From Cryobacterium sp. CG_9.6 (GTDB lineage: Bacteria; Actinomycetota; Actinomycetes; Actinomycetales; Microbacteriaceae), in the NCBI RefSeq assembly GCF_029893365.1, contig NZ_JARXUZ010000001.1, positions 806,001 through 870,000 on the forward strand: a DNA stretch of 64,000 nucleotides, written 5' to 3'. Below the pieces are notes generated by a model. The model did no database searches. It worked only from the letters and a program-made list of their open reading frames with translations, and had not been told where the DNA came from. Positions 26,039-34,861 of this stretch are shown here, piece after piece. The translations under genes were made by a program, and so were the position numbers. Every line of letters begins with the position of its first letter. Position 1 is the stretch's first letter.

Positions 26039-29000
26039 TTACAGGGTCAGTGCGGCGCGGAGAAGTTCGGCCTGCTCCACGGCGTGACGCTTAGCCGAAC
26101 CGGCAGCGGGTGAAGCTGATGCCGGACGCGAGAACAGGTGAATCGGGCGCGGGCCCAGCTTGTTGGTCTCCAGGCAGAAGAACGGCCAGGCGCCCTGGTT
26201 CTCGGGCTCGTCCTGCACCCAAGCCAGCTCAGCCGTGGGGTACTCGTTGGCCGCATGCTTGAGTTCGGCGGCGGGCAGCGGGTAGTACTGCTCGACGCGA
26301 ACCAGCGCGATCTCCGGATTCGGCTTCTTTTCCAGCTCGTTGAGCAGGTCGTAATAGATCTTGCCCGCCAGGAACAGAACGCGCTTGACGGCGCTCTTGT
26401 CCGTGATGCGCGCATCGTCGATGACCGGCTGGAACTTGCCACTGGTGAGCTCGGCAACCGAACTTGTTGCTCCGCGCAAACGCAGCATCGACTTCGGGGT
26501 GAAGACGATCAGCGGACGCCGCGGGCGCATGTATGCCTGACGACGCAGCAGGTGGAAGTACGACGCGGGCGTGGACGGCCGGGCAACGGTCATGTTGTTC
26601 TCGGCACAGAGCTGCAGGAACCGTTCAATCCTCGCGGAGGAGTGGTCGGGTCCCTGACCCTCGTAGCCGTGCGGAAGCAGCAGAACAACGGAGGAGCGCT
26701 GTCCCCACTTCTGCTCGGCCGACGACACGAACTGGTCGATGATCGTCTGGGCGCCATTGGCGAAGTCACCGAATTGTGCCTCCCACAGAACAAGCGCGTC
26801 GGCCCGTTCCACGGAGTAGCCGTATTCGAAGCCCATGGCCGCGTACTCGCTCAGCAGCGAGTCGTAGATCCAGAACGGTGCCTGCTTGTCGGTGAGGTTG
26901 GCGAGCGGCAGCCATTCCTGGCCGTTGACCCGGTCATGCAGCACGGCGTGGCGCTGAACAAAGGTGCCACGGCGGGCGTCCTGACCGGCAAAGCGCACCG
27001 GTGTGCCCTCGAGCAGGAGCGAACCGAGGGCGAGCAGCTCGCCGAAGCTCCAGTCGATGTTGCCGTTGCGGCTCATGTCGAGGCGCTTCTGCAGCAGCTG
27101 CTGCAGTTTGTTGTGCACGGTGAACCCGGCCGGCTTGTTGTTGAACGAGTCACCGATCAGATGAATCACGGACTCGGCAACACCCGTCGTGGCTGGCTCT
27201 CCCGCAGCGGATTCCTCGTCGAGCGCACGCTTCTCAGCGTGAGCCTTCGCGGCGATCTCGGGGGTGATGATGGGGATCGACGCTGTCTGAGCGGCGTGGG
27301 TCTCCATGAAGGCGCGCTCGAGGCGGTCTTGGAAGTCGCGGTGGGCGCCTTCGTACTCCTCCTCGGTGATATCGCCACGACCCACGAGGGCCTCGGTGTA
27401 GAGCTTCCGAACCGAACGCTTGGCTTCGATCAGGTTGTACATCAGCGGTTGGGTCATCGAGGGGTCGTCACCCTCGTTGTGCCCGCGGCGGCGGTAGCAG
27501 ATGAGGTCAACCACCACGTCGCGGTGGAACTCCTGCCGATACGCAAACGCCACCTCGGCGGCGCGCACCACGGCTTCGGGGTCGTCACCATTCACGTGCA
27601 GCACGGGTGCCTGGATGGTCTTGGCCACATCCGTTGAGTACACCGAGGTGCGGGCATCCACTGGCGTTGTGGTGAAGCCGAGCTGGTTGTTCACCACGAT
27701 GTGGATGGTTCCACCGGTGCGATAACCCCGAAGCTGCGACATTTGCAGCGTCTCGAGCACCACGCCCTGACCGGCCATGGCCGCGTCACCGTGAATAAGG
27801 ATGGGCAGGGTGGAAAATGATCCGATCGGCTTGCGGTCCTGCTTGGCGCGCACGATGCCCTCGAGCACGCCGTCGCCGGCTTCCAGGTGGCTGGGGTTGG
27901 CGGCGAGCGACACGGGAATTTCGGCACCGTTGTCGCCGCGGAACGTTCCCGAGGTACCCAGGTGGTACTTCACGTCGCCGGAGCCGTGCACATTGCGTGG
28001 ATCCTGCGTTCCTTCGAACTCGCGGAAGATCTCGCCGTAGGTCTTACCGGCAATGTTCGTGAGTACGTTCAGGCGGCCGCGATGTGCCATCCCGATGGCG
28101 ACCTCGTCGAGGCCCTGCTCGGCCGAGGCCTGCAGGATCGAGTCGAGGAGTGGGATTGTGCACTCGCCGCCCTCGAGGCTGAAGCGCTTCTGGCCCACGT
28201 ACTTGGTCTGCAGGAAGGTCTCAAAGGCCTCGGCCTCATTGAGCTTGCCGAGAATACGCATCTGCTCCACATGGGAGGGCTTGACGTAGGTCTTCTCGAT
28301 TTTGTCCTGAACCCATTTGCGCTGGGCCGGATCCTGAATGTGCATGTACTCGATGCCCGTGGTGCGACAGTACGAGTCACGCAGCACGCCAAGGATGTCG
28401 CGCAGCAGCATGAGGCGCTTCTCGCCGAATCCGCCGGTGACGAAGGAACGGTCGAGGTCCCAGAAGGTGAGGCCGTGCGTGGCGATGTCGAGGTCGGGGT
28501 GCGAACGCTGCTTGTATTCGAGCGGGTCGATGTCGGCCATGAGATGACCGCGCACCCGGAACGAGTTGATGAGCTCCTGCACGCGGGCAGTCTTGTCAAC
28601 GGCGCTGGCGAGGTCGACGCTGATGTCGGGTGCCCAGTGGATGGGCTCGTACGGAATGCGCAGGGCGGAGAAGATGTCCTCGTAGAAGTTGTGCTGGCCG
28701 ATGAGAAGCTCGTGCACGATCTTGAGGAATTCACCGGAACCGGCACCCTGAATGACGCGGTGGTCATAGGTGCTGGTGAGGGTGATGGTCTTGGAGATGG
28801 CCAGGCTGGTGAGCGTCTTGACGCTCGCCCCCTGAAACTCTGCCGGGTAATCGAGGGCGCCGGCGCCGATGATGCAGCCCTGCCCCTTCATGAGGCGCGG
28901 CACGGAGTGCACAGTGCCGATGCCACCCGGGTTGGTGAGGGACAGCGTGGCGCCGGCGAAGTCATCCGCTGTGAGCTTGTTCTGGCGAGCCTTGGCGACA

Positions 29001-29812
29001 AGTTCCTCGTAGGAGACGAGGAATTCACCAAAGGTCATCGTGTCGGCGCGCTTGATGGTGGGAACGAGCAGCGCACGAGTGCCATCGGGCTTGGGCATGT
29101 CGATGGCGAGGCCCATGCCTACGTGGGCAGGGGCGACGACCGAGGGCTTGCCGTTGACCTCGTCGTAGTACACGTTCTGGCTCGGGAACATCTTGAGCGC
29201 ACGGATGAGTGCCCAGCCGATGAGGTGCGTGAAAGACACCTTGCCACCGCGAGCACGCTTCATGTGGTTGTTGATCACGATGCGGTTGTCGATGAGGAGC
29301 TTGGCGGGGATGGTGCGCACGCTCGTTGCCGTGGGCACGGTGAGGCTGGCCATCATGTTGGTGGCGAGAGCCTTGCTCATGCCGCGGAGCGGGGTGATGG
29401 TGTCGTCGGCAATGGGCGCAGCGGCATCCGCTACAACCTTCAGGGGGCTCGTGACCGGCGCGTCAGCGGGAACCGGAACCGGCGTAGCGGCGCGGGATGT
29501 GGTGCGCGCGGTGGGCTGGTTGGCTGCCGGGGTGGCGACGGGGGCCGGTGCGACGGGGGCCTGGGCGACGGGGGCGGTAACCGGGGCGGCCACGGGAGGA
29601 GCGGCAGGCGGTTGCGGTGCGGCACTGGTTTCAGCATCGGCCGGTGCGGTTGCGGTCTGGTGGTAGCTCTCCAGCACGGGCCACCAGGACTCATCTACCG
29701 AGTCCTTGTCCACGAGGTACCGTTCATATAGCTCGTCTACGAGCCACTCGTTCGCTCCGAATTCGCCCGACGTCTTTTCGTCAGAAGCTCCACCGGTTAC
29801 CTGGCTTGACAC
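26039..29812 (-). CDS. kgd: multifunctional 2-oxoglutarate metabolism enzyme Kgd (E1/E2-like fusion)
   Basis: This 1257-residue actinobacterial Kgd/OdhA carries out 2-oxoglutarate dehydrogenase E1, decarboxylase and carboligase reactions of the TCA cycle. It has an N-terminal segment (about 1-45), an Ala/Pro-rich linker (about 55-130), an E2-type acyltransferase domain with TYDHRVIQGAGSGEF (about 352-366), then thiamine-diphosphate E1 domains (HRGRLNVLTNIAGKTYGEIF, GDAAMAGQGVVLETLQMSQL) and a C-terminal transketolase region. No lipoyl domain is present, as is usual: the lipoyl carrier is another protein. The start is the GTG at 29812. It is divergent from guaB1. Confidence 0.95.
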   Translation of the reverse strand: MSSQVTGGASDEKTSGEFGANEWLVDELYERYLVDKDSVDESWWPVLESYHQTATAPADAETSAAPQPPAAPPVAAPVTAPVAQAPVAPAPVATPAANQPTARTTSRAATPVPVPADAPVTSPLKVVADAAAPIADDTITPLRGMSKALATNMMASLTVPTATSVRTIPAKLLIDNRIVINNHMKRARGGKVSFTHLIGWALIRALKMFPSQNVYYDEVNGKPSVVAPAHVGMGLAIDMPKPDGTRALLVPTIKRADTMTFGEFLVSYEELVAKARQNKLTADDFAGATLSLTNPGGIGTVHSVPRLMKGQGCIIGAGALDYPAEFQGASVKTLTSLAISKTITLTSTYDHRVIQGAGSGEFLKIVHELLIGQHNFYEDIFSALRIPYEPIHWAPDISVDLASAVDKTARVQELINSFRVRGHLMADIDPLEYKQRSHPDLDIATHGLTFWDLDRSFVTGGFGEKRLMLLRDILGVLRDSYCRTTGIEYMHIQDPAQRKWVQDKIEKTYVKPSHVEQMRILGKLNEAEAFETFLQTKYVGQKRFSLEGGECTIPLLDSILQASAEQGLDEVAIGMAHRGRLNVLTNIAGKTYGEIFREFEGTQDPRNVHGSGDVKYHLGTSGTFRGDNGAEIPVSLAANPSHLEAGDGVLEGIVRAKQDRKPIGSFSTLPILIHGDAAMAGQGVVLETLQMSQLRGYRTGGTIHIVVNNQLGFTTTPVDARTSVYSTDVAKTIQAPVLHVNGDDPEAVVRAAEVAFAYRQEFHRDVVVDLICYRRRGHNEGDDPSMTQPLMYNLIEAKRSVRKLYTEALVGRGDITEEEYEGAHRDFQDRLERAFMETHAAQTASIPIITPEIAAKAHAEKRALDEESAAGEPATTGVAESVIHLIGDSFNNKPAGFTVHNKLQQLLQKRLDMSRNGNIDWSFGELLALGSLLLEGTPVRFAGQDARRGTFVQRHAVLHDRVNGQEWLPLANLTDKQAPFWIYDSLLSEYAAMGFEYGYSVERADALVLWEAQFGDFANGAQTIIDQFVSSAEQKWGQRSSVVLLLPHGYEGQGPDHSSARIERFLQLCAENNMTVARPSTPASYFHLLRRQAYMRPRRPLIVFTPKSMLRLRGATSSVAELTSGKFQPVIDDARITDKSAVKRVLFLAGKIYYDLLNELEKKPNPEIALVRVEQYYPLPAAELKHAANEYPTAELAWVQDEPENQGAWPFFCLETNKLGPRPIHLFSRPASASPAAGSAKRHAVEQAELLRAALTL

Positions 29813-29932
29813 CGTCCGATCGCCTACTCTCCGCGTTGATTTTGGATGTCCCTGGCGAGGACACTCGCCGGGTCGGTCTGCGCGTCAAGCCTAATCCCAT
29901 ATTCGGCGGCTGCGGTCACCCTCGGCACCGGC

Positions 29933-29938
29933 TAGCGT
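29933..29938 (+). promoter_or_regulatory. -10 box TAGCGT of leaderless guaB1
   Basis: TAGCGT, then 6 nt (TCTGGT), then the ATG at 29945. Confidence 0.55.
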
Positions 29939-29944
29939 TCTGGT

Positions 29945-31384
29945 ATGCGGTTCTATGGAACGACCCCCACCAGCGACCTGACGTACTCCGATGTTTTTCT
30001 CGTGCCGGGACAGTCGGCCGTGACCAGTCGCATGGATGTGTCGCTGGCTCCGGGCGATGGCACGGGAGCCACGCTCCCCATCGTGTCGTCGAACATGAAT
30101 TCGGTCACCGGTCCGCGGTTGGCCGCCACGCTCGCCCGACGCGGTGGACTTGGTGTTCTGCCCCAGGACATGCACCTGCAGGATCTTGATGCGGCAATTC
30201 GTTGGGTGAAGGCACAGTCCGTGCGCTTTGACACACCTTTTGTGTTCGGGCCCGACGATACCGTCGAGACGGCGCTCCGTCAGGTTCCGCCGGTTGATGG
30301 CCAGGGGCTCGTCATTCATAGCGCCACGGGCGACTACCTGGGCTGCATCGTGGCGTCCCGGCTGCGCACCGCGTTGGATGACGCCCGTCTCGGCGATCTG
30401 CTGCACGGTTCCATGGCCTCACTCGATGCCGACGACGTGGACGGACCGCGCCGTGCCTTTGACCTCATGACCGAGGCCGACCTCGATTTCGCTCCGGTTT
30501 TGCACCACGGTGCCGTGGTGGGAACGCTCAGCCGCAAGAGTGCGTTGCGCTCCACTCTCTACAGCCCGGCGGTCGACTCCGCGGGACGACTCAGGGTTGC
30601 CGCGGCGATCGGCATTAACGGGGATGTCGCAGCCAAGGCCAAAGCCCTCGCCGCCGCGGGAGTGGACGTGCTCGTCATTGACACCGCCCACGGCCATCAG
30701 GACGGCATGATGCGTGCCGTCACGATTGTGGCCGATCTGAACCTGGGTCTGCCCATCGTGGCGGGCAACGTGGTGACCGCGGAGGCCGTGCAGCATCTCG
30801 TCACCGCCGGCGCCACCATCGTGAAGGTGGGTGTGGGGCCCGGCGCCATGTGTACGACGCGCATGATGACCGCGGTTGGTCGACCCCAGTTCTCGGCCGT
30901 GCTCGAAACGGCCGCGGCAGCCACCGACCTCGGCGCACACGTGTGGGCCGATGGCGGCGTGCGTTACCCCCGCGACGTGGCGCTGGCGCTGGCCGCGGGC
31001 GCGGCATCCGTCATGATCGGCTCGTGGTTCGCCGGCACCACCGAGGCGCCCGGGACGCTCAACACGGATGCCGCCGGCCAGCTCTACAAGGAAAGCTGGG
31101 GAATGGCGTCAACCAAGGCGGTGCAGAGCCGCTTTGATCGACTGGACGCCTACGAGCTCGCGCGCAAGACGCTCTTTGCGGAGGGGATCTCCAGTTCAAA
31201 GATTTACCTTGACCCGCTGCGGCCCTCGGTCGAAGACCTGCTGGACATGATCACGGCTGGCCTCCGCAGCTCGTTCACCTACGCCGGCGCCACCTCGGTG
31301 CGTGATTTTCACGCCAAGGCGCGGGTGGGGCTGCAGTCGGCAGCCGGGTATGACGAGGGGAAGGCGCTCCCGGTCTCCTGGTAG
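29945..31384 (+). CDS. guaB1: GuaB1-family IMP dehydrogenase-related protein (probable GMP reductase)
   Basis: This 479-residue protein has the IMPDH/GMPR TIM barrel split by a CBS pair (about 95-215). The catalytic Cys lies in GPGAMCTTRMMT (about 302-303), and VIDTAHGHQDGM and ADGGVRYPRDVALALAAGA bind substrate and phosphate. Mycobacterial GuaB1 is reported to act as a GMP reductase rather than an IMPDH. I follow that by family membership; the sequence alone does not separate the two reactions. It is a leaderless transcript (TAGCGT 6 nt upstream). A short leader ORF and two CNNM transporter genes follow. Confidence 0.9.
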   Translation: MRFYGTTPTSDLTYSDVFLVPGQSAVTSRMDVSLAPGDGTGATLPIVSSNMNSVTGPRLAATLARRGGLGVLPQDMHLQDLDAAIRWVKAQSVRFDTPFVFGPDDTVETALRQVPPVDGQGLVIHSATGDYLGCIVASRLRTALDDARLGDLLHGSMASLDADDVDGPRRAFDLMTEADLDFAPVLHHGAVVGTLSRKSALRSTLYSPAVDSAGRLRVAAAIGINGDVAAKAKALAAAGVDVLVIDTAHGHQDGMMRAVTIVADLNLGLPIVAGNVVTAEAVQHLVTAGATIVKVGVGPGAMCTTRMMTAVGRPQFSAVLETAAAATDLGAHVWADGGVRYPRDVALALAAGAASVMIGSWFAGTTEAPGTLNTDAAGQLYKESWGMASTKAVQSRFDRLDAYELARKTLFAEGISSSKIYLDPLRPSVEDLLDMITAGLRSSFTYAGATSVRDFHAKARVGLQSAAGYDEGKALPVSW

Positions 31385-31410
31385 CCATATCGGCTATAGT
31401 AGGAGGAATA

Positions 31411-31485
31411 ATGGACGACCCCCCAGCCTCATCAAAACCCACCCATAAACCCTCGCCCGTGAGTGATGGTGGTGGCCATGTTTGA
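31411..31485 (+). CDS. candidate leader peptide (uORF), acidic/proline-rich, overlapping the CNNM gene start
   Basis: This 24-codon ORF has a near-ideal SD (AGGAGGA ending 4 nt before the ATG). The peptide begins MDDPPASSKPTHKPSPVSD; five of its first 16 residues are Pro and two are Asp. Its stop TGA (31483-31485) lies just past the ATG at 31478 that starts the transporter, in another frame, so translation of the transporter is probably coupled to it. TATAGT at 31395-31400 could be a -10 box. The transporter start itself has only a weak SD. Acidic/Pro-rich N-termini resemble magnesium-sensing leader peptides; the role here is inferred. Confidence 0.5.
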   Translation: MDDPPASSKPTHKPSPVSDGGGHV

Positions 31486-32842
31486 GTGGATAATGCTCGG
31501 GTTTGGTCTGCTTCTCACCGTCGGCACGGGCATCTTCGTGGCGAGTGAGTTCGCGCTCGTCAATCTGGATCGGTCCGAGCTTGAGGCGCGCCGCGACCGC
31601 GGTGAAACCCGACTGACGCTCACCATCGCAGCGCTGAAGATCACCTCCACGCACCTCTCGAGCGCGCAGCTGGGCATCACCCTCACCACGCTGCTCACTG
31701 GTTATACGATGCAGCCCGCCCTCACCACACTGCTGACCGAACCGCTCACGGCTGTGGGACTTCCCGCGGCAACCGTGCCGGCGATTGCCACGACCGCGGC
31801 GATTGTGGTGGCCACCCTGCTCTCGATGATCATTGGTGAGCTGGTACCCAAGAACTTCGCTCTCGCCCTGCCCATTCAGACCGCGAAGCTGGTGGTGCCG
31901 GTGCAAACCCTGTTCACCACGGTGTTCAAGCCCGCCGTGCTCGTTCTGAACGGCAGCGCAAATGGGCTGCTGCGCGCCGTGGGTGTCGAACCGAAGGAAG
32001 AGCTCTCGGGTGCGCGGTCCGCCGAGGAGCTTTCCTCCCTCGTGCGGCGCTCCGCCCAGGCTGGGATGCTGGAGAGCGACACCGCCACGCTGCTGCACCG
32101 CACGCTGCTGTTCTCTGGCCACACGGCCTCGGACGTGATGACTCCGCGCCCTCGCGTTGCGGTGATCTCGCGCACGGCATCCGCTCAGGATGTTATTGAG
32201 CTCACGCGGCAGACGGGGTACTCGCGCTTTCCGGTGATTGATGAAAGCGCCGATGATGTGGTGGGAATTGTGCACGTGAAGCAGGCTGTGGCCGTTCCGA
32301 GGCAGCGTCGCAGCAATGTTCCGGTGTCTGCGCTGCAGACCGAAGCCGTGCGCGTTCCGGAGACCATGAAACTCGACGGATTGCTCGGTGAACTGCGCGG
32401 TCGTGGCTACCAGATGGCCATCGTCGTGGATGAGTATGGCGGAACAGCCGGCGTGGCCACCCTGGAGGATCTCGTGGAGGAGATTGTGGGGGAGGTCGCC
32501 GATGAGCACGATCGCACGCGCGCGGGCGTGGTGCGGTCAAAGGACTCGATGACATTCCCGGGCATGCTGCGCCCCGACGAACTGCTGGAACGCGCAGGTC
32601 TGGCTATTCCCGACGAGGGTCCCTACGAGACCGTGGCTGGATTTGTGATGAGCGTACTCGGACGTCTCCCGGTGGTGGGCGACACCGTCGCCATCGAGGG
32701 TGGGGAACTCAAGGTTGAGCGGCTGGATGGGCGTCGGATTGACCGGCTGCGCTTCACACCCGTTCTGGTGCCCGAGCCCGAACCGGAACCGGCCCGAGAA
32801 GCCAAGAAGAACGACAAGAAGAGCGAGGTGAAGAAGTCATGA
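31478..32842 (+). CDS. hemolysin-family CNNM/CBS/CorC membrane protein, probable Mg2+ exporter
   Basis: From the ATG at 31478 the protein has 454 residues: an N-terminal CNNM membrane domain (about 1-190: [47 protein letters not shown]), a CBS pair (about 205-330) and a C-terminal CorC_HlyC domain (about 345-430: [18 protein letters not shown]). CNNM/CorC proteins are linked to Mg2+ (and Co2+) efflux. The tail is a Lys/Glu-rich stretch. In-frame GTG/ATG codons at 31463-31474 are alternative starts. It overlaps the second CNNM gene by 4 nt (ATGA). Confidence 0.9.
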   Translation: MFEWIMLGFGLLLTVGTGIFVASEFALVNLDRSELEARRDRGETRLTLTIAALKITSTHLSSAQLGITLTTLLTGYTMQPALTTLLTEPLTAVGLPAATVPAIATTAAIVVATLLSMIIGELVPKNFALALPIQTAKLVVPVQTLFTTVFKPAVLVLNGSANGLLRAVGVEPKEELSGARSAEELSSLVRRSAQAGMLESDTATLLHRTLLFSGHTASDVMTPRPRVAVISRTASAQDVIELTRQTGYSRFPVIDESADDVVGIVHVKQAVAVPRQRRSNVPVSALQTEAVRVPETMKLDGLLGELRGRGYQMAIVVDEYGGTAGVATLEDLVEEIVGEVADEHDRTRAGVVRSKDSMTFPGMLRPDELLERAGLAIPDEGPYETVAGFVMSVLGRLPVVGDTVAIEGGELKVERLDGRRIDRLRFTPVLVPEPEPEPAREAKKNDKKSEVKKS

Positions 32843-33876
32843 GTGATTGGGCGGGAATTGCCTGGCTTGTGGTGTTGCTTGTTGCCAACGCCTTCTTCGT
32901 GGGCGCCGAATTCGCGGTCATCTCGGCGCGTCGGTCCCAGATCGAACCGCTCGCCGAAGCGGGAAAACGCAGTGCTAAAACGGCACTGTGGGCGATGGAG
33001 CACGCCACCCTCATGCTGGCCACCACCCAGCTGGGTATCACCGTGTGCTCGCTACTGATCCTGAACGTGTCGGAGCCGGCCATTCACCATCTGCTTGAGA
33101 TTCCCCTCGGATTCACGGGGCTGTCTCCGGAGGTCATCAGTACCCTCGCGTTCCTGGTGGCGCTCGTGGTTGTGTCCTACCTCCACGTGGTGTTCGGCGA
33201 GATGGTGCCGAAGAACCTGTCCTTCTCCGTGCCCGACCGGGCCGTGCTGATTCTGGCGCCCCCGCTCGTGTTCATCGGTCGCATTTTTTCTCCGGTGATC
33301 GTGGCGCTGAATGCCACGGCCAATGCGGTGCTGCGTCTGTTCGGAGTGCAACCGAAGAATGAGGCGACCAGCACGTACACGCTCGATGAGGTCGCGACCA
33401 TCATCACGCAGTCCACGAAGGAGGGCGTGCTCTTCGATGGCACCGGTGCGCTCACCGCCACGTTCGAATTCACCACGCGTAAGGTGAGCGACGTGGCCGT
33501 GCCGATCGTCGACATCATCAGCCTGCCCGAATCGGCCACGCCGGCGAACGTGGAGAAGGCGGTCACCCGCCACGGATTCTCGCGCTACGTTCTGGTCGAC
33601 GAGGCCGGCGAGCCCACCGGTTACGTGCACCTGAAGGATGTGCTCGATATTGAGTCGGCCGAGTACAAGAATCAGATACCCGGTAAGCGCATCCGCCAAC
33701 TCGCGTCGATTTTCGAAGACACGGACCTAGAGGACGCCCTCGCCACCATGCGTCGTTCCGGTGCGCATCTGGCTCGCTCGTTTACCGAGCTCGGCGAAAC
33801 CACCGGCATCCTCTTTCTCGAAGACATCATCGAGGAACTCGTGGGTGAGGTTCAGGACGCCACGCGCCGCCAGTGA
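32839..33876 (+). CDS. second CNNM/CBS hemolysin-family protein without CorC_HlyC domain
   Basis: This 345-residue paralogue of the preceding gene has a CNNM domain (GAEFAVISARRSQIEPLAEA, TTQLGITVCSLL, FGEMVPKNLSF) and a CBS pair (VSDVAVPIVDIISLPESATP ... HLARSFTELGETTGILFLED), ending there. The CorC_HlyC domain of its neighbour is absent. The ATGA overlap indicates coupled translation, and the two may form a heteromer, since CNNM proteins dimerise through membrane and CBS domains (inference). Confidence 0.9.
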   Translation: MSDWAGIAWLVVLLVANAFFVGAEFAVISARRSQIEPLAEAGKRSAKTALWAMEHATLMLATTQLGITVCSLLILNVSEPAIHHLLEIPLGFTGLSPEVISTLAFLVALVVVSYLHVVFGEMVPKNLSFSVPDRAVLILAPPLVFIGRIFSPVIVALNATANAVLRLFGVQPKNEATSTYTLDEVATIITQSTKEGVLFDGTGALTATFEFTTRKVSDVAVPIVDIISLPESATPANVEKAVTRHGFSRYVLVDEAGEPTGYVHLKDVLDIESAEYKNQIPGKRIRQLASIFEDTDLEDALATMRRSGAHLARSFTELGETTGILFLEDIIEELVGEVQDATRRQ

Positions 33877-33915
33877 CGCTCCGTGCTGCTGTGCACGCAC
33901 CGCGCACAAACCACC

Positions 33916-33921
33916 TATCGT
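33916..33921 (+). promoter_or_regulatory. -10 box TATCGT of leaderless nnrD
   Basis: TATCGT, then 6 nt (GGGGTC), then the ATG at 33928. Confidence 0.5.
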
Positions 33922-33927
33922 GGGGTC

Positions 33928-34809
33928 ATGGCGAAACCCCGAGGTTGGCTGGAATGGAATGCCGATCAGGCGAGCGACTGGATCCGCGTTCCGGGCCCGG
34001 CGGACGATAAATATACCCGAGGCGTGCTCGGCATTCTCACGGGATCAAAGAACTATCCGGGAGCGGCAGTGCTCGGTGCCGAGGCCGCTGTGCGCACGGG
34101 GGTCGGCATGGTGCGCTACCTCGGTCCGCAGCGGGCCACGTCCCTGGTGCTGCAGCGTCGACCGGAGGTGGTGACCGTAGCCGGGCGCGTGCAGGCCTGG
34201 CTGCTCGGCTCGGGAATCGACGCAGCCAGTCGCGGTGAGAAAACTACGCGCGCCCTCGAGGCCGCGCTCGCCGAGGGACTCCCCACGGTGGTGGATGCCG
34301 GAGCGCTTGACCTCGTGACGGACGCTACCGATGCTGTGCGACCGATCGTGATCACCCCCCATTACCGGGAGCTGGCGACCCTGCTGAATGCGCGGCGCGG
34401 CACGGTGAAATCGGTGAGCGCAGCGCAGATTGCGGCCGCTCCCGGCGAGTGGGCCATCCGGAGCGCGCGCAGCCTCAACGTCACGGTGCTGCTCAAGGGC
34501 AGCGTGACGCGCATCGCCTCCCCGTCGGGAGCCCGGTTGACGGTGTCGAACGCCCCCGCCTGGCTGGCGACGGCCGGTTCCGGCGACGTGCTCGGGGGCA
34601 TCCTCGGGGCACTTGTGGCCACTCATACCGAACATATTGCAGCGGATGCCGATGCTCTCGTTTCTCTCGCTGCCACGGCCGCGCTCGTGCACGCTCGCGC
34701 TGCCGAACTGGCCGCAGCGGGGGGACCGCTTGCGGCGCTCGACGTGGCCGAGGCGGTTCCCACCGTCATTCGCGCACTGCTCGCTGTGCCCACGGAGGGC
34801 AAGCACTAG
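33928..34809 (+). CDS. nnrD: ADP-dependent NAD(P)H-hydrate dehydratase
   Basis: This 293-residue ribokinase-fold enzyme dehydrates damaged NAD(P)HX back to NAD(P)H using ADP. It has the early motif YTRGVLGILTGSKNYPGAAV, GSGID, ITPHYRELATLL and the nucleotide loop ATAGSGDVLGGILGAL (about 215-230). I use the ATG at 33928 because TATCGT sits 6 nt upstream and a longer frame to 33883 adds nonconserved residues. It is a stand-alone dehydratase: the NnrE epimerase half found fused in many bacteria is absent here. Confidence 0.9.
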   Translation: MAKPRGWLEWNADQASDWIRVPGPADDKYTRGVLGILTGSKNYPGAAVLGAEAAVRTGVGMVRYLGPQRATSLVLQRRPEVVTVAGRVQAWLLGSGIDAASRGEKTTRALEAALAEGLPTVVDAGALDLVTDATDAVRPIVITPHYRELATLLNARRGTVKSVSAAQIAAAPGEWAIRSARSLNVTVLLKGSVTRIASPSGARLTVSNAPAWLATAGSGDVLGGILGALVATHTEHIAADADALVSLAATAALVHARAAELAAAGGPLAALDVAEAVPTVIRALLAVPTEGKH

Positions 34810-34849
34810 GCCGTTTCTGCGGGCCAGCGCCGGGTGTCAGTGCTCGGGG

Positions 34850-34855
34850 TACAGT
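34850..34855 (+). promoter_or_regulatory. -10 box TACAGT of a leaderless transcript
   Basis: TACAGT, then 6 nt (GATCAC), then the GTG at 34862. This fixes the start of the following gene, whose frame is open further upstream. Confidence 0.55.
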
Positions 34856-34861
34856 GATCAC

